Source of the DNA: Methylomonas sp.
GTDB taxonomy: Bacteria; Pseudomonadota; Gammaproteobacteria; Methylococcales; Methylomonadaceae
Assembly: GCA_028688235.1 (NCBI GenBank)
Contig: JAQTYP010000116.1
Coordinates: forward strand, 1-9,045
Length of the DNA stretch: 9,045 nucleotides
Reading direction: 5' to 3'
The position numbers and the translations under genes were made by a program. The notes below the pieces were generated by a model that was not told the origin of the DNA, did no database searches, and was given only the letters and a program-made list of their open reading frames with translations. This document shows positions 1 to 5,603 of this stretch, one piece after another. Position 1 is the stretch's first letter. Each line of letters starts with the position of its first letter.

Positions 1-1037
1 ACCCCATCACGCAAACATTGATGGGACTCGGCGGCTATCCAGGCACAGACAAACAATTTCTGGGCATGCTGGGCATGCACGGCACCTACGAAGCCAACAT
101 GGCGATGCACGAAAGCGACGTGATTTTGGCCGTCGGCGCTCGTTTCGACGACCGCGTCACCGGCAAACTGGCCGAGTTCTGCCCCTATGCCAAAATCATC
201 CATATCGACGTCGATCCATCGTCTATATCCAAGACCGTGCGCGTCGACATTCCGATTGTCGGCGAAGTCAAACCGGTACTGGAACAAATGATAGAGCTGA
301 TCAAGGAAAGCAAGCTCAAACCGACGAAATCCACGCTGGATGCCTGGTGGCAACTGATAGAGAGCTGGCGCGATGTTCATTGCCTGGAATACGACCGTGG
401 CAGCCAGTTCATCAAACCGCAATTCGTCATCGAACAACTGTACGAAGTCACCAAGGGCGACGCTTACGTCACCTCGGATGTCGGCCAGCACCAGATGTAT
501 GCGGCGCAATACTACAAATTCGACAAACCGCGGCGCTGGATCAATTCCGGTGGCCTCGGCACGATGGGCTTTGGTTTACCGGCGGCCATCGGCGTCAAAC
601 TGGCGTTTCCGGATGCCGATGTCGCCTGCGTCACCGGCGAGGCCAGCATACAAATGTGCATACAGGAGCTATCGACCGCGCTGCAATACCACACGCCGGT
701 CAAGATCATCAACCTGAACAACCGTTATATGGGCATGGTCAGGCAGTGGCAGGAGTTTTCCTACCAAAGCCGTTACTCGCAGTCTTACATGGACACCATT
801 CCGGAATTCGTCAAGCTGGCGGAAGCCTACGGCCACGTCGGCATGCGTATCGAAAAGCCGAGCGACGTGCGCGATGCACTGAAAGAAGCCTTCGCGCTGA
901 AAGACCGCACGGTTTTCCTGGATTTCATCACCGACCGTACCGAAAACGTTTATCCGATGATAGAAGCCGGCAAGGCCCACCACGACATGAAGCTGCGCGT
1001 CGCCCCCGGCACGCCGCTGGACAGGGAGTTATCATAA
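1..1037 (+). CDS. ilvI: Acetolactate synthase large (catalytic) subunit, 5'-truncated by the window edge
   Basis: This is the ThDP-, Mg- and FAD-dependent enzyme that condenses two pyruvates to acetolactate, or pyruvate with 2-oxobutyrate to acetohydroxybutyrate, the first common step of branched-chain amino acid synthesis in the cytoplasm. The frame is open from the first base; the TTG at 18 lies inside the gene and is not a start. About 345 residues are visible, covering the middle FAD-contact domain (MLGMHGTYEAN, then VGARFDDRVTG) and the C-terminal ThDP-binding domain. The domain with the catalytic Glu lies outside the window. The ThDP/Mg motif is GEASIQMCIQELS (from 636) ending at the NN pair (717-722); the usual GDG is GEA here, and Glu can still hold Mg. 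The resemblance is to the valine-regulated IlvI/IlvB type paired with a small subunit, not to catabolic AlsS. The TAA stop is followed at once by the ilvH start. Confidence 0.96.
   Translation, partial: PITQTLMGLGGYPGTDKQFLGMLGMHGTYEANMAMHESDVILAVGARFDDRVTGKLAEFCPYAKIIHIDVDPSSISKTVRVDIPIVGEVKPVLEQMIELIKESKLKPTKSTLDAWWQLIESWRDVHCLEYDRGSQFIKPQFVIEQLYEVTKGDAYVTSDVGQHQMYAAQYYKFDKPRRWINSGGLGTMGFGLPAAIGVKLAFPDADVACVTGEASIQMCIQELSTALQYHTPVKIINLNNRYMGMVRQWQEFSYQSRYSQSYMDTIPEFVKLAEAYGHVGMRIEKPSDVRDALKEAFALKDRTVFLDFITDRTENVYPMIEAGKAHHDMKLRVAPGTPLDRELS
1023..1028 (+). promoter_or_regulatory. Ribosome binding site of ilvH inside the ilvI end
   Basis: AGGGAG lies 9 bases before the ilvH ATG at 1038, within the last codons of ilvI. 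With zero bases between the ilvI stop (1035-1037) and this start, it supports translational coupling of the two subunits. Confidence 0.7.
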
Positions 1038-1529
1038 ATGAGACATATCATCTCTATCCTGATAGAAAACGAAGCCGGCGCGCTGTCGCGGGTATCCGGC
1101 TTGTTTTCGGCGCGCGGCTACAACATCGAATCCTTGACCGTAGCCCCCACCGAGGACGCCAGCCTGTCGCGCATGACCTTGGTCACCCGCGGCAACGACG
1201 ACGTCATCGAACAAATCACCAAGCAACTGAATAAACTGGTCGACGTGGTCAAATTGATCGATCTGGCCGATGCGCCTCATATCGAACGCGAATTGATGCT
1301 AGTTAAGATCAAGACCACGCAAGAAAGCCGCGAAGAAGTCAAACGCATGGTCGATATCTTCCGAGGCAAAATCATCGACGTGACGCCGGCCAGCTATGTC
1401 GTCGAAATGACGGGCCAATCCAACAAGTTGGATGCATTTATCCACGGCTTCGAGGAAGGCAGCATCATCGAAGTGGTGCGCTCCGGCCCGACCGGCATTT
1501 CCCGCGGCGAAAAAGGTTTACATCTTTAA
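1038..1529 (+). CDS. ilvH: Acetolactate synthase small (regulatory) subunit
   Basis: This regulatory subunit binds the large subunit, stimulates it and makes it sensitive to valine feedback. The 163 residues equal the length of E. coli IlvH. An N-terminal ACT domain (about residues 2-75) begins HIISILIENEAGALSRVSGLF. Residues N11, G14 and N29, at the valine-binding positions known for E. coli IlvH, are all kept, so valine inhibition is expected. The C-terminal ferredoxin-like domain (about 80-160) contains ELMLVKIKT and ends with the family-typical SGPTGISRGEKGL. The start codon directly abuts the ilvI stop and has a good Shine-Dalgarno sequence; ilvC follows after 28 bases. One operon and a fixed subunit ratio are likely. 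Identification is firm; feedback behaviour is inferred from the residues. Confidence 0.97.
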   Translation: MRHIISILIENEAGALSRVSGLFSARGYNIESLTVAPTEDASLSRMTLVTRGNDDVIEQITKQLNKLVDVVKLIDLADAPHIERELMLVKIKTTQESREEVKRMVDIFRGKIIDVTPASYVVEMTGQSNKLDAFIHGFEEGSIIEVVRSGPTGISRGEKGLHL

Positions 1530-1557
1530 TTAACACCACCATAAAACGAGAAAATCT

Positions 1558-2574
1558 ATGCAAGTTTATTACGACAAAGACGCCGACCTGTCGGTCATCA
1601 GAGGCAAAAAAGTCGCCATCATCGGTTACGGCTCTCAAGGCCATGCTCACGCCAACAACCTGAAAGATTCCGGTGTCGACGTTGTGGTCGGTCTGCGCGC
1701 CAGTTCCGCTTCCGTCGCCAAAGCACAAGCCAGCGGCCTGACCGTAAAAGACGTTGCTGAAGCAGTAGCTTACGCCGACGTGGTAATGATTCTGACTCCG
1801 GACGAGTTCCAATCCAAACTGTACAAGGAAGAAATCGAGCCTAACATCAAACAAGGCGCTGCGCTGGCCTTCGCTCACGGCTTTGCGATTCTGTACAACC
1901 AAGTCGTGCCTCGCGCCGATTTGGACGTGATCATGATCGCGCCTAAAGCACCAGGCCACACCGTGCGCTCCGAGTTTGTAAAAGGCGGCGGCATCCCCGA
2001 CTTGATCGCGATTCACCAGGACGCATCCGGTCAGGCCAAAGCCATCTGCTTGTCTTATGCGTCTGCAATCGGCGGCGGCCGTTCAGGCATCATCGAAACC
2101 ACCTTCCGCGACGAAACCGAAACCGACTTGTTCGGCGAACAAGCGGTATTGTGCGGCGGCGCAGTGGAACTGGTTAAAGCCGGTTTCGAAACCCTGACCG
2201 AAGCGGGCTATCCGCCCGAAATGGCGTACTTCGAGTGCTTGCACGAATTGAAACTGATCGTGGATTTGATGTACGAAGGCGGCATCGCCAACATGAACTA
2301 CTCGATCTCCAATAACGCGGAATACGGCGAATACGTCACCGGCCCGAAAGTCATCAACGAAGAAAGCCGTTGGGCGATGAAACAAGCGTTGGAAGACATT
2401 CAACAAGGTAAATACGCCAAACAATTCATTCTGGAAGGCCAAACCGGCTACCCTGAGATGACAGCGCGCCGCCGCCTGAACGCCGAACATCCTATCGAAA
2501 CCGTCGGCGCTAAACTGCGGGCGATGATGCCTTGGATCAAGGCCAACCAAATCGTCGACAAAAGCAAAAACTAA
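1558..2574 (+). CDS. ilvC: Ketol-acid reductoisomerase (NADP+), class I
   Basis: This enzyme converts acetolactate to dihydroxyisovalerate, and acetohydroxybutyrate to the isoleucine precursor, by Mg-dependent alkyl migration followed by NADPH reduction. The 338 residues match the short class I form; the E. coli class II enzyme is about 490. The N-terminal Rossmann domain has GYGSQGHAH (23-31). The cofactor loop VGLRASSAS has R47, S50 and S52, the pattern that favours NADPH over NADH. Catalytic positions are present: H107, K130, Mg ligands D190, E194, E226 and E230, and substrate Ser251. The C-terminal knotted helical domain runs from about 183. The ATG has a weak upstream ACGAGAAA as ribosome binding site. 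It follows ilvH by 28 bases and is ended by a strong terminator, so it is the last gene of the operon seen here. Confidence 0.98.
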   Translation: MQVYYDKDADLSVIRGKKVAIIGYGSQGHAHANNLKDSGVDVVVGLRASSASVAKAQASGLTVKDVAEAVAYADVVMILTPDEFQSKLYKEEIEPNIKQGAALAFAHGFAILYNQVVPRADLDVIMIAPKAPGHTVRSEFVKGGGIPDLIAIHQDASGQAKAICLSYASAIGGGRSGIIETTFRDETETDLFGEQAVLCGGAVELVKAGFETLTEAGYPPEMAYFECLHELKLIVDLMYEGGIANMNYSISNNAEYGEYVTGPKVINEESRWAMKQALEDIQQGKYAKQFILEGQTGYPEMTARRRLNAEHPIETVGAKLRAMMPWIKANQIVDKSKN

Positions 2575-2592
2575 TTCGTTCTACTAGACCCG

Positions 2593-2619
2593 AAAGCCCA
2601 TCCCTGGATGGGCTTTTTT
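2593..2619 (+). terminator. Rho-independent terminator of the ilv operon
   Basis: The arms AAAGCCCATCC (2593-2603) and GGATGGGCTTT (2606-2616) are perfectly complementary; opening the last pair gives a 10-bp stem with a CCTG loop. Six T residues (2614-2619) close it. It begins 18 bases after the ilvC stop, so it should separate ilvC from pssA transcription. Confidence 0.92.
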
Positions 2620-2658
2620 GCCTGATCGAGGCTGTCTCGCGGCGCGGATGTTTACTCG

Positions 2659-2679
2659 TTCCTACGGTCCTACGTGGAA
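2659..2679. repeat. Degenerate hairpin repeat of the GTTCC-ACG...CGT-GGAAC type
   Basis: TTCC (2659-2662) pairs with GGAA (2676-2679), and ACG (2664-2666) with CGT (2673-2675), around the loop GTCCTA, with a single bulged T at 2663. The form resembles an imperfect copy of the dispersed GTTCCCACGCTCCTGCGTGGGAAC hairpins that I recall from many methanotroph and other gammaproteobacterial genomes. Only one copy is in the window, so its repeat status rests on recollection. Confidence 0.4.
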
Positions 2680-2753
2680 ACTTGAAACCCTGCACGCCGA
2701 AAGGCTCCAGCAAAACGGCAACTAGCCGCCCCCTACGCAAAACGTCCTCGCGC

Positions 2754-2783
2754 ACCGCCATCATGGCGCCATTAACCGCCATC
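2754..2783. repeat. Direct repeat ACCGCCATC x2 flanking the palindrome ATGGCGCCAT
   Basis: ACCGCCATC occurs at 2754-2762 and again at 2775-2783, exactly 21 bases apart (two helical turns). Between them lies the perfect 10-base palindrome ATGGCGCCAT (2763-2772). The element sits about 80 bases before the pssA start, where a regulator could bind. No known operator is recognised, and chance cannot be excluded. Confidence 0.35.
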
Positions 2784-2805
2784 CTTCATTGAAACATAAA
2801 CAAGA

Positions 2806-2834
2806 TAGCGAGCCCAAGGCTGTCCATGTACAAT
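2806..2834 (+). promoter_or_regulatory. Candidate promoter of pssA
   Basis: TACAAT (2829-2834) matches the sigma-70 -10 box at five of six bases, and lies 30 bases before the pssA ATG. The hexamer 17 bases upstream, TAGCGA (2806-2811), is a poor -35. A promoter is expected here because the ilv terminator lies upstream. Confidence 0.35.
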
Positions 2835-2864
2835 GCCGCCTACTTCTTTACCTAAGCGACGATT

Positions 2865-3608
2865 ATGCCTCCAAATAAACAGCCTCAGCGTCATCGCGGT
2901 ATTTATCTACTGCCTAATCTGTTCACCACCGGCGCGATGTTTGCCGGTTTTTACGCCATCACCTCGGCCATTAACGGACGCTTCGAAACGGCCGCCATAT
3001 CGATGTTCATCGCGATGGTGCTGGACGGCCTGGACGGACGCGTCGCCCGCCTGACCAATACTCAAAGTGAATTTGGCGTGCAATACGACAGCTTGTCGGA
3101 CATGGTGTCCTTCGGCGCCGCGCCGGCCATCGTCATGTATTTGTGGACGCTGTCCAGCATGGGTCAAGTCGGCCTGTTCGCCGCATTCGTGCACATGGCG
3201 GGTGGCGCGCTACGTCTGGCCCGTTTCAATACCCAAGTCGAAGTCGCCGATAAGCGTTATTTTCAAGGCCTACCCAGCCCCGCGGCCGCGGCGATTCTGG
3301 CCGGCGGATTATGGTTTTGCGTTGAAAACGGCTACGACGTCGAAAACTTCAAATATCTGGTGCTGATTACCACGATTACCACGGGCTTGTTAATGGTCAG
3401 CAACTTCCGCTATTCCAGCTTCAAGGAAATCGATTTCAAAAACCGGGTGCCCTTCATCGTGACCATATTGGCGATGTTGATCATCAGTTTCGTGATGGCG
3501 CAACCGCAACGCATGCTGTTCCTGCTTTCGGTCGGCTACGCGGCCTCAGGCCCCATCGTGACGTTGATCATGCGCAAGAAGCGCTTGCAGAGCCGTATCA
3601 AATCCTGA
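2865..3608 (+). CDS. pssA: CDP-diacylglycerol-serine O-phosphatidyltransferase (phosphatidylserine synthase, type II)
   Basis: This integral inner-membrane enzyme joins CDP-diacylglycerol and L-serine to give phosphatidylserine and CMP, the first committed step to phosphatidylethanolamine. The CDP-alcohol phosphotransferase signature DG-x2-AR-x8-G-x3-D-x3-D is complete: D57, G58, A61, R62, G71, D75 and D79. GLPSPAAA (135-142) is typical of the bacterial PssA subgroup, which is unrelated to the phospholipase-D-like PssA of E. coli. The 247 residues contain about six to seven hydrophobic segments, roughly at 13-36, 41-55, 84-117, 137-152, 162-180, 195-212 and 216-236. The tail is basic (MRKKRLQSRIKS). 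The ATG at 2865 has only a weak ribosome binding site (TAAGCGA). pssA directly after ilvC is a recurring arrangement in proteobacteria. The next gene starts 8 bases downstream and is probably co-transcribed. Confidence 0.95.
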   Translation: MPPNKQPQRHRGIYLLPNLFTTGAMFAGFYAITSAINGRFETAAISMFIAMVLDGLDGRVARLTNTQSEFGVQYDSLSDMVSFGAAPAIVMYLWTLSSMGQVGLFAAFVHMAGGALRLARFNTQVEVADKRYFQGLPSPAAAAILAGGLWFCVENGYDVENFKYLVLITTITTGLLMVSNFRYSSFKEIDFKNRVPFIVTILAMLIISFVMAQPQRMLFLLSVGYAASGPIVTLIMRKKRLQSRIKS

Positions 3609-3616
3609 GAAAAACT

Positions 3617-4462
3617 ATGCATGACGGCAAACAGCTGGTCCATGCATTCGACGGTTTGTGGGACAAATACCGCAAACGCCTGACAGCCTGTCGTCGCGAA
3701 TCCAGCGAAAATGCAGTGCATAGCCTACGCATCGGTACCCGGCGATTATTGTCCTCGATCGAATTATTTCAGGCTCTCGCGCCGCAACGGGAATTGCGCA
3801 AACTGCGCAAGGCCTTGAAGGCGCAGCTCGACAGCTTCGACGAACTGCGCGACACCCAGGTCATGTGGCAGGAAATCGCCGCTACGCTTCCGATATTACC
3901 GGAACTGGCCCCGTTTTTACACCACTTGACCGTCGCTGAACAGCGCTTATTGGCACAAACTCCGGCCAATATTGAACACATGGAGAGCAGCCGGCTGCAG
4001 CCCCTGGTAAAAAAAGCCCGCGAACATCTGCTTAGTGATTTCGGCAAAGCCGATTTGAAACCGCGCATATTAGCCTGCGCAGACGGGATATACGGCACCG
4101 CGATGGAACGCTTCAGGCTGATCGATATCGCCCAGCCCGTCACGATTCACCATACCCGCATCGCCGTGAAAAAGCTGCGCTACCTGCTGGAATCGGCCGA
4201 CATTTTACTGCCGCCCTTGCCGGATGATCACCTGCAGCGTATTCACGATTACCTGTCCGACATGGGACGGATTCAGGACTCATGCGTATTGCTGCTGAAT
4301 CTGAAAAACTTTTTTTCCGAACACATTCCCGCCTCCGTCGAAACGCATTATCGGCAGCGCCACGGCAACATCATCAACGCCTATATGCTCAGACGCGACG
4401 ACATCAAGCAATTTTGGCGGACGGATCCCGCATCCGAATTTCCGTGGACTAAGCGCAGTTGA
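3617..4462 (+). CDS. CHAD domain-containing protein (probable polyphosphate-associated)
   Basis: This 281-residue protein consists essentially of one CHAD (conserved histidine alpha-helical) domain. Its two halves are visible: VHSLRIGTRRL (34-44, with H35, R38, R42, R43) and ELRDTQ (76-81), then HHTRIAVKKLRYLLE (178-192, with H179, R181, K185, K186, R188) and IHDYLSDMGRIQD (209-221). CHAD domains bind polyphosphate through such basic and His residues, and some proteins pair CHAD with a CYTH triphosphatase domain; no CYTH domain is present here. No signal peptide or membrane segment is seen, so it is probably cytoplasmic. The ATG lies 8 bases after the pssA stop, with GAGAAA just before it, suggesting co-transcription with pssA. 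The last 14 bases overlap the end of the convergent ene-reductase gene. The family is confident; the specific role is unknown. Confidence 0.87.
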   Translation: MHDGKQLVHAFDGLWDKYRKRLTACRRESSENAVHSLRIGTRRLLSSIELFQALAPQRELRKLRKALKAQLDSFDELRDTQVMWQEIAATLPILPELAPFLHHLTVAEQRLLAQTPANIEHMESSRLQPLVKKAREHLLSDFGKADLKPRILACADGIYGTAMERFRLIDIAQPVTIHHTRIAVKKLRYLLESADILLPPLPDDHLQRIHDYLSDMGRIQDSCVLLLNLKNFFSEHIPASVETHYRQRHGNIINAYMLRRDDIKQFWRTDPASEFPWTKRS

Positions 4463-5516
4463 TAGGATAGTCGGTATATCCCTTGCTCGGCTCCGGCAAA
4501 CCGTATCCGTAAAAAGTGGCGGTATCGTAGGGATTCAGTGCCGCGTTAGTTCGCAAGCGGCCAACCAAATCCGGATTGGCGATGTAATCCTTGCCGAAGG
4601 CAACCGCATCGGCTTCACCGTCCGCAATGACCTGCAGAGCGGTTTTTCTATCGAAGCCCTCGTTGGCGATCAGCACACCGCCAAAACGTTTCTTCAAGGC
4701 CGGACCGATGCGGTTCGAGCCCAAGGATTCCCGGATAAAAATGAATGCAATCTCCCTGTTGCCCAGTTGCTCTGCAACATAGCCGAAAGTACGCAAAGGC
4801 TCCGAATCGCCCATGGAATGCGCATCCCCTCTGGGCGCCAAATGCACCCCGACTCGCCCCGGCCCCCAGACCGAAATGGCCGCATCGGTGACTTCCAGCA
4901 GTAACCGGGCGCGATTCTCTATGTTGCCACCATAGGCATCCGATCGTTTGTTGCTACCATCTTGCAAAAATTGATCGAGTAGATAGCCGTTGGCGCCATG
5001 AATCTCCACACCATCGAATCCCGATTGCTTGGCGCGTTCGGCGCCTTGCCTGTACGCTTCGACGATGGCCGGTATTTCGTCGAGCCTAAGCGCCCTGGGC
5101 GTGACGAATTCGCGTTGAGGTCGCAACAAGCTGACATGCCCCTCGGGCGCAATCGGACTGGGGGCAACAGGCAGTTCGTCGTTCAGGTAGTAGGGATCGG
5201 AGACTCTGCCGACATGCCACAACTGCAGAAACATGCGTCCGCCTGCTTCGTGCACGGCACGGGTCACCTCGCTCCAGCCGGCAACCTGATCAGCATTCCA
5301 AATTCCCGGCGTATCAGGATAGCCCACGCCTTGAGGACACACGCTGGTGGCCTCGCTCAAAATCAAACCGGCATCCGCCCGCTGGGCATAGTATTGGGCC
5401 ATCAGCGCATTGGGCACGCGCCCCGCGCTGGCTCTGCAACGCGTCAAAGGCGCCATCACGACACGGTTGGGCCACTCGATGTCGCCTACTTTGATGGGGT
5501 CGAACAAATCGCTCAT
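4449..5516 (-). CDS. Alkene (ene-)reductase of the Old Yellow Enzyme family, NemA-like
   Basis: This FMN-dependent TIM-barrel oxidoreductase reduces activated C=C bonds (enones, maleimides) or nitro compounds with NAD(P)H, in the cytoplasm. The 355 residues fit the classical class. Motifs in order: NRVVMAPLTRCRA with T25, the flavin-tuning threonine of classical OYEs; QLWHVGR (98-104); HGANGYLLDQF with the substrate-binding pair H173/N176 and proton-donor Y178; SDAYGGNIENR (192-202); FGKDYIANPDL (308-318); and GYTDYP near the end. The position of the FMN-contacting Arg of yeast OYE1 (VGLR) is His here (VGVHLAPRGD, H225), and the usual GR before the FIANPDL-like segment is GK. Both look like subfamily variation. 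AAGGAG lies 6 bases before the ATG, a strong start signal. The natural substrate cannot be read from sequence; nemA is a plausible but unproven name. Confidence 0.93.
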   Translation of the reverse strand: MSDLFDPIKVGDIEWPNRVVMAPLTRCRASAGRVPNALMAQYYAQRADAGLILSEATSVCPQGVGYPDTPGIWNADQVAGWSEVTRAVHEAGGRMFLQLWHVGRVSDPYYLNDELPVAPSPIAPEGHVSLLRPQREFVTPRALRLDEIPAIVEAYRQGAERAKQSGFDGVEIHGANGYLLDQFLQDGSNKRSDAYGGNIENRARLLLEVTDAAISVWGPGRVGVHLAPRGDAHSMGDSEPLRTFGYVAEQLGNREIAFIFIRESLGSNRIGPALKKRFGGVLIANEGFDRKTALQVIADGEADAVAFGKDYIANPDLVGRLRTNAALNPYDTATFYGYGLPEPSKGYTDYPINCA

Positions 5517-5520
5517 CCGG

Positions 5521-5526
5521 TCTCCT
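5521..5526 (-). promoter_or_regulatory. Strong ribosome binding site of the ene-reductase gene
   Basis: On the minus strand AAGGAG is followed by a short ACCGG spacer and the ATG ending at 5516. This fixes the start codon choice. The T/A-rich stretch just upstream (about 5540-5580) may hold a promoter, but no convincing -35/-10 pair was found. Confidence 0.7.
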
Positions 5527-5569
5527 TGGTTGTTGGCGGCATAACCGCAACATAGTCATAATGTTGGAA

Positions 5570-5603
5570 GTATAAAACAACAGCCACCGACGGATCAGTG
5601 GCT
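5570..5603 (-). terminator. Probable intrinsic terminator of the TPR-oxygenase gene
   Basis: On the minus strand AGCCACTGA pairs with TCGGTGGCT around a TCCG loop, a 9-bp stem with one G-U pair (5582-5603). It is followed by the T-rich tail GTTGTTTTATA. The first base pairs lie in the stop codon of the upstream gene, so this hairpin separates that gene from the ene-reductase gene. Confidence 0.65.

Noticed and set aside
18..23. TTG/ATG at the left edge as the start of the acetolactate synthase gene
   Set aside because: The frame is open to base 1 and the upstream codons (PITQT) continue the family alignment, so the gene is simply cut by the window.
347..1234. 295-codon plus-strand reading frame across ilvI and ilvH
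   Set aside because: It is an out-of-frame shadow of two clearly conserved genes; its translation is Arg/His-rich with no recognisable domain and it has no ribosome binding site.
1465..2016. 183-codon minus-strand frame opposite ilvC
   Set aside because: It is antisense to a fully conserved gene with no recognisable motif; long antisense frames are expected at this base composition.
2532..2792. 86-codon frame running from the ilvC end through the spacer
   Set aside because: It passes through the intrinsic terminator and the hairpin repeat, and its translation has no protein-like pattern.
4465..4481. Hairpin GGATA...TATCC near the convergent gene ends as a bidirectional terminator
   Set aside because: The stem is only 5 bp, with no T-run on either strand, and it lies within the ene-reductase coding region.
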